Part shown: positions 7,808 through 14,952 of the stretch, piece by piece | How positions within the stretch are numbered: position 1 is the first letter of the stretch | Layout of the letters: the number at the start of each line of letters is the position of its first letter | Assembly: GCA_964525365.1 (NCBI GenBank) | Contig: CAZGGW010000014.1 | Span: forward strand, 1 to 23,706 | Source of the DNA: CAZGGW01 sp964525365 | GTDB lineage: Bacteria; Bacillota_I; Bacilli_A; RF39; UBA660 | Direction: 5' to 3' | Length of the DNA stretch: 23,706 nt | Program-made: the position numbers and the translations under genes | Notes under the pieces: generated by a model | What the model saw: only the letters and a program-made list of their open reading frames with translations | Database searches by the model: none | What the model was told of the DNA's origin: nothing

Positions 7808-8750
7808 TTTGATCAAAATAGAACTTTTTAAGGAGAGTAAAAAGACAATACATTACATATTTGCAATCACACTAATAATGGTGTGCGGACTCACAATATA
7901 TTTTTGTAATAAAAATTATGAACCTGTTAATAATTTTTATGAAACTCCTGAAATATTATCTAAATTCGAATTTGACTCTTTCTATAAAAAAAACAATTAT
8001 AATCATTATAAAAGTTTATATAAAGAATATGTAGAAATCATTACAATTGAAAATAAATTATCAAATAATATTAAGGAAAAATATATTTTTGAAAGGGTTT
8101 TTACCATTAGCTTATTTATTACATTAATTATTTCCATAACAAATAGTGGAGTTGTTTCCAATGAATTTAATAAAGGAACGATAAAAACAATGCTTACAAA
8201 ACCCAACAAAAGATATAAAGTCGTCTTATCAAAATATATTTCTGGTATAATTATTACTTTATTTTATGCAATAATAGTTTTTATGTCGGTTATAATATTT
8301 ATGAAGATAATATGTAATTTTAATATTTTGAATTTAACACATAATTTTGTTTTTCAAGGAAAAATTAGAGAATGTAGTTATTTCACATATATATTTATAA
8401 AATATTTAATATATTTAATACCAGTATTTTTTATTTCTATAATAATAGTATTCTTTTCTACTATGTTTAGAAATACTGCTTTTAATGCGTGTGCAAGTTT
8501 ATTTTTATCTCTTATGGGGGTTACTATTGGATGCTTATTGCTTGGATTTAAATTGAATTTTATCCAATATTCATTTTTACCATACTTAGATTTTACTATA
8601 TTTAATAACATTGAAGAAATATTTTATATGAATATTAACTATATGACTAACTTAAGTATAAAAAATGGAATAATAATATTACTTAGTTATTCCTTAATAC
8701 TTATAATTTCTTCTTTGTTAATATTTAATAAAAAAGATATATACAATTAA
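7800..8750 (+). CDS. ABC-2 type permease
   Basis: 316 residues from ATG 7800; GGTGA six bases upstream favours it over ATG 7794. It is strongly hydrophobic with about six membrane segments: one near residues 20-40, then a ~65-residue polar, Tyr/Asn-rich extracytoplasmic loop, then a cluster of four between ~100 and ~255, and a last one at the C-terminus. NSGVVSNEFNKGTIKTMLTKP is the ABC-2 coupling-helix motif that contacts the ATPase. It forms an exporter with the preceding protein, probably as a dimer of each. The C-terminus runs to within 4 bp past the stop of the convergent smsB gene (overlap 8747-8750), with no terminator between. Confidence 0.85.
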   Translation: MSNLIKIELFKESKKTIHYIFAITLIMVCGLTIYFCNKNYEPVNNFYETPEILSKFEFDSFYKKNNYNHYKSLYKEYVEIITIENKLSNNIKEKYIFERVFTISLFITLIISITNSGVVSNEFNKGTIKTMLTKPNKRYKVVLSKYISGIIITLFYAIIVFMSVIIFMKIICNFNILNLTHNFVFQGKIRECSYFTYIFIKYLIYLIPVFFISIIIVFFSTMFRNTAFNACASLFLSLMGVTIGCLLLGFKLNFIQYSFLPYLDFTIFNNIEEIFYMNINYMTNLSIKNGIIILLSYSLILIISSLLIFNKKDIYN

Positions 8751-9652
8751 TCCTTTAAAAATCCATCAATTATTGCTTGTTCTGCTTCTTTTTCATTAAG
8801 TCCAAGAGTCATAAGTTTATTAACTTGATCAGTTGATATTTTCCCTATTATTGCTTCGTGAGAAAGTAACGCATCTTTGTTTTCAGCGCTTATTTTTGGA
8901 GTCGATTTTATTTTTGCGTTATCCATTATAATTGCATCACAACTAACATGTCCAAAGCATTTATTACTTCCGATTAGTTCCGAATTAAATTCCTGAGTGG
9001 AACTTTTTTTTGCAAGCGATTTTGAATTTATTTCAGCTTTAGACTGATCTCCAAGTAATTTAACTTTGTAGGAAGAAACTACTATTTCACTATTATTAGT
9101 TATTAATTTTTCATTTGCAATAAAAGATGAATTGCTTTCGATTATCGCGTTTGTTTCTCTAGTAGCGTGATCTATTCCCTGAATTTGAACGGTATTAAAA
9201 GTCAACGATGACCCGTTTTTTAAAGAAACGTTAGTAATTGTATTTATATCTTTTCTTTCATAAGCTCCTTCTGCGTAATGTTCTTCAATATACATCACTT
9301 TAGAATTATTTTCTAAATAAAAACTATGCACCCCGTTATGAGTAGATTTTTTTGTACCATCATTGTGTACTGCGCATCCTGCGTAAATAGTAACATCAGA
9401 ATTTTCTCCAATATAAAAATCATTATAAACTGTTTCGATTAAGTTACCATTTGAGATTATTACGGGTATAAAAATATTTTCGCCTCTGGTGTCAGGTTTT
9501 ACAAATATATCGATTCCTTCTTTATCTTTTTTAGAATTAATTATTACATTATCTGTAAAATTTCGGCTTACAAGTTGACCGTTTTCCCTTATATTGTGAA
9601 TAGAATCTTCTTTTATTTTTTTCTTTATTACTTTTTTTATTAAATTATTCAC
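8747..9652 (-). CDS. smsB: SufB/SufD-core protein of a minimal SUF-like (SMS) Fe-S system
   Basis: 301 residues from GTG 9652, which has GGGGG eight bases upstream; GTG 9667 is an alternative. Only the SufBD beta-helix core is present, without the N-terminal extension of full-length SufB (~480). Key scaffold residues of E. coli SufB are kept: Cys405 corresponds to Cys238 (HVSCDAI), and the His-Glu pair around Glu434 corresponds to His265-Glu266 (SHEAIIGKI). The C-terminal helix MTLGLNEKEAEQAIIDGFL is typical. It should assemble nascent Fe-S clusters on a complex with the ATPase encoded just upstream (8-bp overlap). No cysteine desulfurase or U-type scaffold is adjacent. Family is sure; the smsB name follows the two-gene organisation. 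Confidence 0.87.
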   Translation of the reverse strand: MNNLIKKVIKKKIKEDSIHNIRENGQLVSRNFTDNVIINSKKDKEGIDIFVKPDTRGENIFIPVIISNGNLIETVYNDFYIGENSDVTIYAGCAVHNDGTKKSTHNGVHSFYLENNSKVMYIEEHYAEGAYERKDINTITNVSLKNGSSLTFNTVQIQGIDHATRETNAIIESNSSFIANEKLITNNSEIVVSSYKVKLLGDQSKAEINSKSLAKKSSTQEFNSELIGSNKCFGHVSCDAIIMDNAKIKSTPKISAENKDALLSHEAIIGKISTDQVNKLMTLGLNEKEAEQAIIDGFLKD

Positions 9653-10358
9653 AATAGTTACCCCCACACTTTTTAACTATTTTTTTTAACTTTAGATTAG
9701 TTAAAACGATTTTTTTATTTTTTTCTTTTTCAAGCTCACCTTTATTTAAAATAATAACTCTATCCGAGATAGCCAACATTTTTTCTTGATGCGATATTAT
9801 AAGTATTGTTTTATGTTTTCTTTTTAAGTCTTTGAATGTTTGAATTAAATCTTTATAAGCCCATAAATCAATACCCGCTTCTGGTTCATCAAACATTAAA
9901 AAATCATTATTTTTGATAAGTATAGTAGCAATTTCGAGTCTTTTAAGTTCTCCTCCGCTAAGCTCGGAAGAAAAATTTCTTTGAATGTAATTTCTGGCAC
10001 ACAATCCAACCTTTGAAAGAACATCTTTTGTTTCATCAAAAGTAACATAATTTCCTTTAGAAATACTGAAAAGTTCATGAATAGTAATTCCTTTAAAAGT
10101 AACTGGTATTTGATATGCAAAAGAAATACCCAACTCATTTCTATCATTAATGCTCATATTTGTAATATCTTTATTATTAAAGTATATTTTGCCGGTTGTT
10201 GGCTTAATAAGACCCATTATTATTTTTAACAAAGTTGTTTTACCACTACCATTTTGTCCAGTTAAAACTACAAACTCTTTATCTTCTATTTCTAAATTTA
10301 TATCTTTTAATATGTATTTGTTATTAACTTTATAACTAACATTCTCTAATTTAATCAT
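9645..10358 (-). CDS. smsC: SufC-like ATPase of the SMS Fe-S system
   Basis: 237 residues, ATG preceded by GAGGA. It is an ABC-type cytosolic ATPase with Walker A GQNGSGKTT (34-42), signature LSGGELKRLEI and Walker B FLMFDEPEAGID; the DEPEAGID wording in place of the usual exporter DEPTNGLD is characteristic of SufC-type proteins. SufC has no membrane partner and instead drives conformational change in the SufB/D scaffold. It is the first gene of a two-gene operon with a consensus promoter, overlapping the scaffold gene by 8 bp. Confidence 0.87.
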   Translation of the reverse strand: MIKLENVSYKVNNKYILKDINLEIEDKEFVVLTGQNGSGKTTLLKIIMGLIKPTTGKIYFNNKDITNMSINDRNELGISFAYQIPVTFKGITIHELFSISKGNYVTFDETKDVLSKVGLCARNYIQRNFSSELSGGELKRLEIATILIKNNDFLMFDEPEAGIDLWAYKDLIQTFKDLKRKHKTILIISHQEKMLAISDRVIILNKGELEKEKNKKIVLTNLKLKKIVKKCGGNYCE

Positions 10359-10378
10359 ACTTCCTCTTTTTCTCTTGT

Positions 10379-10407
10379 ATTATATAATTTGCGATTAAAT
10401 TAGTCAA
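10379..10407 (-). promoter_or_regulatory. Consensus sigma-A promoter of the SMS operon
   Basis: On the minus strand TTGACT (10402-10407), a 17-nt spacer and TATAAT (10379-10384), followed by the GAGGA ribosome site about 20 bases further on. This is one of the strongest promoters in the window, consistent with a housekeeping role. Confidence 0.85.
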
Positions 10408-10414
10408 TTATGTA

Positions 10415-10443
10415 TTAAAAAAGTTTTATGAAATTCATAAAAC
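10415..10443 (-). terminator. Intrinsic terminator of the cotJ operon
   Basis: Stem GTTTTATG / CATAAAAC (8 bp, 5-nt loop), followed on the minus strand by six T. It lies 8 bases past the cotJC stop and separates it from the SMS promoter. Confidence 0.75.
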
Positions 10444-10450
10444 CCTTATT

Positions 10451-11008
10451 TTATAATCCCTTTTTCTTATATTCGTCATGAAGTTCTTTGAATCTATGAA
10501 AGTGAATTATTTCTCTTTGTCTTAAAAAGTTAAGCGGGGCGATTAAGGACTCGTCTGTTGTTAGGTCAATTAAATTTTCATAAGTCGCTCTTGCTTTTTC
10601 TTCTGCGGCCATATCTTCTTGAAGATCAACTATTGGGTCCCCTGTTGATGCAATTGCAGTAGCATTGAATGGAATCCCATTAGCATCCATTGGATATATG
10701 CCTCTTTTGTGCCCTGTATACCATGATTCAAGACCGTTTGCTTTTATTTCTTCTATAGTAGAATTTTTAAGTAGTTGATCTACCATGGAACAAATCATTT
10801 CGACATGTCCAAGCTCTTCAGTTCCAATATCAGTAAGTAATGCTTTACCTTTGCCATCTGGCATAGAAAACCTTTGAGTCAAATATCTTATAGACGCTCC
10901 GAGTTCTCCATCTGGGCCACCTAATTGCGTTATTAAATATTTTGCCATTTTTATATCTTTTTTCTTAATATTTAATGGGTAATCCAACATTTTTTCGTAT
11001 CTAAACAT
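10451..11008 (-). CDS. cotJC: Spore coat protein CotJC, manganese-catalase family
   Basis: 185 residues from ATG 11008, which has a perfect AGGAGG; a longer frame to 11041 has no ribosome site. It is a ferritin-like four-helix protein of the Mn-catalase family: Glu35, then TEELGHVE with Glu65 and His68 as metal ligands, and a second helix pair with EEKARATYENL and REIIHFHRF. The opening FRYEKMLDYPLNIKKKD is typical of CotJC. In Bacillus the cotJ operon is expressed in the mother cell under sigma-E, and its products go into the inner spore coat; CotJC may detoxify peroxide. It overlaps the upstream cotJA-JB gene by 8 bp. Confidence 0.92.
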   Translation of the reverse strand: MFRYEKMLDYPLNIKKKDIKMAKYLITQLGGPDGELGASIRYLTQRFSMPDGKGKALLTDIGTEELGHVEMICSMVDQLLKNSTIEEIKANGLESWYTGHKRGIYPMDANGIPFNATAIASTGDPIVDLQEDMAAEEKARATYENLIDLTTDESLIAPLNFLRQREIIHFHRFKELHDEYKKKGL

Positions 11009-11504
11009 TATTACCTCCTTGACTCCAAGGCCATGGATCATTTACCCATGTAAACTCGGTATTACTTTTAACATCTTTACTACATAATAATCCATATTCA
11101 CTTTCATATTGCTCTTTTAACACCTTATAATCACTTACATATTTTTTATATAGTTCAAGTGTTTTAGTATTATTTGGATATATATCTAAATAAAGTTTTA
11201 AATCTCCGATAGCAAAACTTAGCGATTGAATTTTTAAAAGTAATTCTTCTCTTTTACCAGAAACCACTATTTTAAATTCATAGTTTTTGTATGGTTTATA
11301 TAAACTTTCAAACATATTACCTTTGTTTAATCCCTCATATGGCGAATATAAAGTATTATTACTTCTATAATTGTTAATATTAATATTGGTTATATCAAAA
11401 GACATATCTTTAAACGCATCATTTAAGTTATATTCGTTTTCAAATTCGTTTTTTTTCTTTTCGTTTACATAATCAAAATAGTTATTTCTTTCATCAAAAT
11501 ACAT
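11001..11504 (-). CDS. cotJB: Fused CotJA-CotJB spore coat protein
   Basis: 167 residues, ATG preceded by GGGAG. The C-terminal ~95 residues are CotJB: an LLKIQSLSFAIGDLKLYLDI helix, NTKTLELYKKY, YGLLCSKDV and the diagnostic WVNDPWPWSQGG end. Ahead of it, LYSPYEGLNKGNMFESLYKPY matches the short CotJA motif (YxPxEAL-xxGTxxPxLYxPY), which in Bacillus and most Clostridia is a separate small protein. The first ~50 residues are Asn/Asp/Tyr-rich and of unknown role. So the classical cotJA-cotJB-cotJC operon is reduced to two genes. There is no stop codon or internal ribosome site between the JA and JB parts. Confidence 0.85.
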   Translation of the reverse strand: MYFDERNNYFDYVNEKKKNEFENEYNLNDAFKDMSFDITNININNYRSNNTLYSPYEGLNKGNMFESLYKPYKNYEFKIVVSGKREELLLKIQSLSFAIGDLKLYLDIYPNNTKTLELYKKYVSDYKVLKEQYESEYGLLCSKDVKSNTEFTWVNDPWPWSQGGNNV

Positions 11505-11526
11505 ATAATTTTCTCCCTTCTAAACT

Positions 11527-11558
11527 ATTGTATGATGTATAAAAGTTTAGGTATAAAC
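11527..11558 (-). promoter_or_regulatory. Sigma-E-like promoter of the cotJ operon
   Basis: On the minus strand CATACAAT (11527-11534) is an exact match to the sigma-E -10 consensus as known in Bacillus. About 14 nt upstream is GTTTATACCT (11549-11558), an ATA-containing -35 region. The position is right for a transcript starting near 11520, just ahead of the GGGAG ribosome site. Confidence 0.65.
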
Positions 11559-11600
11559 AAATGACTAGTATAAAAAAGTGTAAATAAAACTATTATACAA

Positions 11601-11629
11601 TTGAAAACCAAACTCTCGTAGTTTATAAT
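11601..11629 (+). promoter_or_regulatory. Sigma-A promoter of the zincin gene
   Basis: TTGAAA (11601-11606), 17-nt spacer, TATAAT (11624-11629). The start codon is 27 bases further on, with TGAGGAA before it. Confidence 0.78.
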
Positions 11630-11656
11630 TTATGTTAACAGAAAGTTGAGGAAAAT

Positions 11657-12139
11657 ATGAATCATCCGAGTTTTGAGATTAAAAAGTTTTCTATTATGAT
11701 TATTAAAAATTATATAGAAAAATTTGGAAAACATATGGATATTGAAAGATTGAATTATATTTGCAATAATTTAGAAAATATAGTTGAAATATCAGACAAC
11801 ATTTCTTTCATGGGAACTTGCTACTCAGATGAAAATGCGATGGCAAAAGTAAAATTAAATTCAAATCCACAAAAAGTACTATCGGTAGTTGCTGAAAACC
11901 CTACTTTTGATGGCACGGAATTAAAAACCATGGCAATTAATAGAGAAAAGTATACTGACGAGGAAATTTATGAAATGGTGCTACCACACGAGATTTTGCA
12001 TTTGATGGGAATTGGAGGCGGTGACTATTTAGGAGAAGGAATAACTGAATATTATTCTCAAAAAGAAAGCCAAAACGCGGGAATAAAGGTTTGCGTAGGC
12101 TCATATTCTGGAGAAGTGGAAATCATAAAAAAAACTTGA
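11657..12139 (+). CDS. Small zincin-type metalloprotease, N-terminal part up to a frameshift
   Basis: 160 residues, ATG with GAGGAA upstream. The active site PHEILHLMGIGGGDYLGEGITEYYS contains HExxH (His-Glu-Ile-Leu-His) and, 18-23 residues later, a GEGITEY helix that supplies a third Glu ligand, as in gluzincins. No signal peptide or membrane segment is seen, so it is probably cytosolic. I do not recognise a named family. The frame stops at 12137-12139, directly after an A8 tract (12127-12134). Skipping one A lets the frame continue as KKLETIFGEDAMVELGFSDKK to 12374, giving about 239 residues with good coding character throughout. The catalytic part is complete in this first piece. Confidence 0.72.
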   Translation: MNHPSFEIKKFSIMIIKNYIEKFGKHMDIERLNYICNNLENIVEISDNISFMGTCYSDENAMAKVKLNSNPQKVLSVVAENPTFDGTELKTMAINREKYTDEEIYEMVLPHEILHLMGIGGGDYLGEGITEYYSQKESQNAGIKVCVGSYSGEVEIIKKT

Positions 12140-12374
12140 AACAATCTTTGGAGAAGATGCAATGGTAGAACTTGGTTTTTCGGATAAAAAAGAAAGAAAA
12201 GAAAAACTAAAAAATTTATTTGAAGAAAGATATCCGGGATTTGACTTTGAAAATTTTGATGAGTCATGTGAAAGCATATTTAGAGATAGTAATTCTCAAT
12301 ATCAAAGTGGCAATTATTCGCAACAAATTAGAGAGTTGGATAATATTTGTTCAGATTCAAGTATGGGAAGATAA
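12135..12374 (+). pseudogene. C-terminal part of the frameshifted zincin gene
   Basis: This stretch is in the +1 frame relative to the first piece. It continues directly from the A8 tract as LETIFGEDAMVELGFSDKKERKEKLKNLFEERYPGFDFEN and ends in SDSSMGR. It is acidic, helical and charged, with no domain I recognise. An internal ATG at 12162 has GGAG nine bases upstream and would give a separate 70-residue protein, so independent translation is possible. Whether the break is a sequencing/assembly error, a real mutation or programmed slippage at A8 cannot be told from one sequence. Confidence 0.6.
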
Positions 12375-12391
12375 AAAAAGTAATAAAAACA

Positions 12392-12420
12392 TTGATATAA
12401 AAAAAAATATATTATAAAAT
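12392..12420 (+). promoter_or_regulatory. Possible promoter of tsaE
   Basis: TTGATA (12392-12397), a 17-nt spacer and TAAAAT (12415-12420), close before the GCGAGG ribosome site of tsaE. The region is very A/T-rich, so a chance match is possible. Confidence 0.4.
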
Positions 12421-12439
12421 TATAAAAGGCGAGGTATAT

Positions 12440-12889
12440 ATGGAATATAAAATTATGACTTCATCAGAAGATGAAACAATTGAATTGGCAGAAAATATTG
12501 AATCTGAGAAATTTAAAAATATGGTAATTTGTTTAATAGGAGACTTAGGATCAGGAAAAACTGTGTTTGCGAAAGCTTTTGCGTCTTCTCTTGGAATAAA
12601 TGAGAATATAACATCTCCTACTTTTAATATAATTAAAGAGTATGACGGAGAAATGAAACTATTCCATATGGATGTTTATAGGTTATCTGATATGAAAGGT
12701 GACTTGGGAATACCAGAATATTTTAAAAAAGGCGGAATAACTATTATAGAGTGGGCTGATTTAATTCCGGAATTACTTCCTAAAAACAGATTGGAAATAT
12801 ATATTAAAATTATAAATGAAAATACTAGAGTATTTAAAATAATACCTTTTGGAGAAAAATACATAGATTTGTGTGAAAGGGTTTTATAA
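12440..12889 (+). CDS. tsaE: tRNA t6A biosynthesis ATPase TsaE
   Basis: 149 residues, ATG after GCGAGG. It is a P-loop protein of the YjeE/TsaE family: Walker A GDLGSGKT (34-41), ITSPTFNIIKEY, a HMDVYRL segment, and IIEWADLIPELLP. TsaE binds the TsaB-TsaD complex and uses ATP to reset it during synthesis of N6-threonylcarbamoyladenosine at position 37 of ANN-decoding tRNAs. The other t6A genes lie just downstream but behind their own promoter and after a terminator-like hairpin; tsaC is not in the window. Confidence 0.93.
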   Translation: MEYKIMTSSEDETIELAENIESEKFKNMVICLIGDLGSGKTVFAKAFASSLGINENITSPTFNIIKEYDGEMKLFHMDVYRLSDMKGDLGIPEYFKKGGITIIEWADLIPELLPKNRLEIYIKIINENTRVFKIIPFGEKYIDLCERVL

Positions 12890-12935
12890 ATTAATTGAAT
12901 AATAAAAATAAATTATAATTTAAAAGACTAAAATT

Positions 12936-12967
12936 AAAGTTAGTAACAAAATGTATACTAGCTTTTT
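12936..12967 (+). terminator. Intrinsic terminator after tsaE
   Basis: A 10-bp stem (AAAGTTAGTA / TACTAGCTTT, one T-G wobble) with a 10-nt loop, ending in five T. It lies about 45 bases after the tsaE stop. Confidence 0.6.
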
Positions 12968-12992
12968 AAATCTTTAATAAATGCCTAAAAAA

Positions 12993-13001
12993 TGATACAA
13001 T
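12993..13001 (+). promoter_or_regulatory. Extended -10 promoter of tsaB-rimI-tsaD
   Basis: TGaTACAAT is a good extended -10 with no clear -35. It lies after the tsaE terminator and 21 bases before the tsaB start. Confidence 0.5.
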
Positions 13002-13021
13002 ATGAATGGAGTTGATGAGAG

Positions 13022-13576
13022 ATGTATTCATTATTTATAGATACACATGATACTTTAATAACAATTGCTTTTATGGATGAAAGTAATACTTTTTTAAGTA
13101 CTAAAGAAAGCGATAGATCACATTCTATGTATACTTTACCTTTAATAAAAGAATTAATGAATAAAAATCATATTACTTTTAATGATATCAAAGAAATAAT
13201 TGTTGTATATGGACCCGGAAGTTTTACTGGTCTTAGAATAGGACTTAGTATAGCAAAAACTATTGGATATAGTTTAAATATTCCGGTTAAGCCCATATCA
13301 AGTTTAACTGCTTATTTGGTTTCTAGCGATATAAAGGAAAACAAATATACATTTATCGAAGACAATAAAGGTTTTTATGTGTCTGCATTTGACAAAGATA
13401 ATAATATAATTGAAGATGAATGTTATACGGAAAATATTGAAAAATATAACAAATACAAATTAATAGATAAAAAATTGGATATAAAAAAGATACTTGAGTA
13501 TTCAAAAAATATTAAACCAGTAAATATTCATGCGTTAAAAGCAAATTATATTAAGAAGATAAGCGTGGAAAAATGA
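13022..13576 (+). CDS. tsaB: tRNA t6A biosynthesis protein TsaB
   Basis: 184 residues; the ATG follows GGAG and GAGAG. It is an ASKHA-fold protein with the diagnostic YGPGSFTGLRIG loop (GPGSFTGLRIG at 64-74) and the usual opening FIDTHDTLITIAFMDE. TsaB has no catalytic role of its own; it dimerises with TsaD and TsaE to form the threonylcarbamoyl transferase complex. At 184 residues it is shorter than the usual ~230, the shortfall being in the C-terminal lobe. Its stop overlaps the rimI start by 4 bp (ATGA). Confidence 0.93.
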   Translation: MYSLFIDTHDTLITIAFMDESNTFLSTKESDRSHSMYTLPLIKELMNKNHITFNDIKEIIVVYGPGSFTGLRIGLSIAKTIGYSLNIPVKPISSLTAYLVSSDIKENKYTFIEDNKGFYVSAFDKDNNIIEDECYTENIEKYNKYKLIDKKLDIKKILEYSKNIKPVNIHALKANYIKKISVEK

Positions 13577-13905
13577 TAGAAAAGGAAAAATCAAACTCTT
13601 TTGATACGAAGTATAAATATATAAAGGGTAATGATGCGATTGGGTATATTGAGACTAGAACTTTATATGAAAACACTGACATTATTAATGTTTTTGTTGA
13701 GGAGAGTCATAGACGTCAAGGGATAGGCAGCTTACTTCTGAAAAAAGTAATTGATGATAACAAAAATAAAGTGATTATGCTTGAAGTTAAGGAAGATAAT
13801 GTTTCCGCGATTAAATTGTATGAAAAGTTTGGATTTAAAAAAATAAGTGAAAGAAAAAAATATTACAAAGATAAAACTGCGTACATAATGAGTAGGAGTG
13901 AATAA
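13573..13905 (+). CDS. rimI: Ribosomal-protein-alanine acetyltransferase RimI-like (GNAT)
   Basis: 110 residues, overlapping tsaB by 4 bp and tsaD by 1 bp (TAATG). The GNAT core is visible: acetyl-CoA loop RRQGIGSLLL, then LEVKEDNVSAIKLYEKFGFKKISERKKYY, the RimI-like motif B region. RimI acetylates the N-terminal Ala of ribosomal protein S18 in E. coli, and rimI commonly sits between tsaB and tsaD, which supports the name. It is about 40 residues shorter than typical RimI; the N-terminal strand/helix pair is cut down, so the substrate could differ. Confidence 0.82.
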   Translation: MIEKEKSNSFDTKYKYIKGNDAIGYIETRTLYENTDIINVFVEESHRRQGIGSLLLKKVIDDNKNKVIMLEVKEDNVSAIKLYEKFGFKKISERKKYYKDKTAYIMSRSE

Positions 13906-14909
13906 TGAAAAATACTTATATTTTTGCGATTGAATCTTCTTGCGATGAAACGAGCGCAAGTATTGTTAAAAATGGAAGACATGATATTGCTACAACTATA
14001 AACTCTCAGATTGATGTTCATACTTTATATGGTGGAGTAGTGCCAGAGATTGCTTCACGTATGCATTTGGAAAATATCACTATGGTAATAGATGAAACTT
14101 TAAAAAAAGCAAATATGAAATTAAGTGATATGGATGCTTTTGCGTGTACTTATGCACCTGGACTTTTAGGAAGTTTACTTGTCGGTCTTGAAGCCACAAA
14201 AACCTTATCTTTAATGTATAATAAACCTTTTATTAAAGTTAATCATATGATGGGACATATATATGCCAATAAAATAGGAAAAACTCTTGAATTTCCTTTG
14301 CTATCTTTAATAATTAGTGGAGGACATACTGATTTGATAATAATAAAAAATGAAGAGTCGTTTGAATATATTGGTAGCACATTGGATGATGCAATAGGAG
14401 AGTGTTTTGATAAAGTCGCAAGAATACTCGATATTCCTTATCCCGGCGGACCCAATTTAGAAAAACTAGCTTCTACTGGTAAACCCACATATGAAATGCC
14501 AAAATTATTGGATGATGACACCTTTAATTTTAGTTTTAGTGGAATTAAAAGTTATGTTAATAATTTAGCCCATAATGAGCTACAAAGAGGAAATGAAATC
14601 AGAAAGGAAGATCTTGCTTGTTCCTTTCAAAATGTCGTTACAAATCATTTAGTTGAAAAAACAAAGAAAGCTTTAATTAAATACAATTTAAAACATTTGA
14701 TTGTTTCAGGCGGAGTAGCAAGTAATTCTTTTATTAGAAATAATTTAAATAATATGTGTAACGGGATTGGTGTATCTTTTGAAGTGCCGGACAAAAAGTA
14801 TTGTACCGATAATGCTACAATGATTGGAGCGGCTGCATATATAAAATATAAAAACAGTGATTTTAGCGACCTTGGTACAAATGCTAATAGTTATGAAAAA
14901 ATAAATTGA
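13905..14909 (+). CDS. tsaD: tRNA t6A threonylcarbamoyltransferase TsaD
   Basis: 334 residues, the usual length; GGAG precedes the ATG. It is the catalytic subunit of t6A synthesis, moving threonylcarbamoyl from its AMP ester to A37 of tRNA. It shows IESSCDETSASIV, GGVVPEIASRMH, the metal-binding His114-x3-His118 (NHMMGH), LIISGGHTDL, GSTLDDAIGECFDKVAR and VSGGVASN. It is an ASKHA-fold partner of TsaB. It is expected to be essential in bacteria. Nothing unusual. Confidence 0.96.
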   Translation: MKNTYIFAIESSCDETSASIVKNGRHDIATTINSQIDVHTLYGGVVPEIASRMHLENITMVIDETLKKANMKLSDMDAFACTYAPGLLGSLLVGLEATKTLSLMYNKPFIKVNHMMGHIYANKIGKTLEFPLLSLIISGGHTDLIIIKNEESFEYIGSTLDDAIGECFDKVARILDIPYPGGPNLEKLASTGKPTYEMPKLLDDDTFNFSFSGIKSYVNNLAHNELQRGNEIRKEDLACSFQNVVTNHLVEKTKKALIKYNLKHLIVSGGVASNSFIRNNLNNMCNGIGVSFEVPDKKYCTDNATMIGAAAYIKYKNSDFSDLGTNANSYEKIN

Positions 14910-14934
14910 AAAGTAGTGCATATTATAGTAAAAT
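14906..14934 (+). promoter_or_regulatory. Promoter of the TasA-like surface protein gene
   Basis: TTGAAA (14906-14911), overlapping the tsaD stop, with a 17-nt spacer to TAAAAT (14929-14934). The transcript would start just before AGGAGAG, leaving a leader of about 12 bases. TATAGT at 14924-14929 is an alternative -10. Confidence 0.5.
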
Positions 14935-14952
14935 TAATAATAGGAGAGAGCA

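Noticed and set aside
9896..10147. Minus-strand 83-codon frame inside smsC
   Set aside because: It is a shadow of the SufC-type ATPase gene in another frame.
12220..12417. Plus-strand 65-codon frame inside the zincin C-terminal part
   Set aside because: It is an alternative frame of the 12135-12374 segment, with Lys/Ile/Asn-only composition from A/T-rich DNA and no ribosome site.
12909..12922. Perfect palindrome TAAATTATAATTTA after tsaE
   Set aside because: It is made only of A and T in a very AT-rich spacer and is likely by chance; the better terminator lies at 12936-12967.
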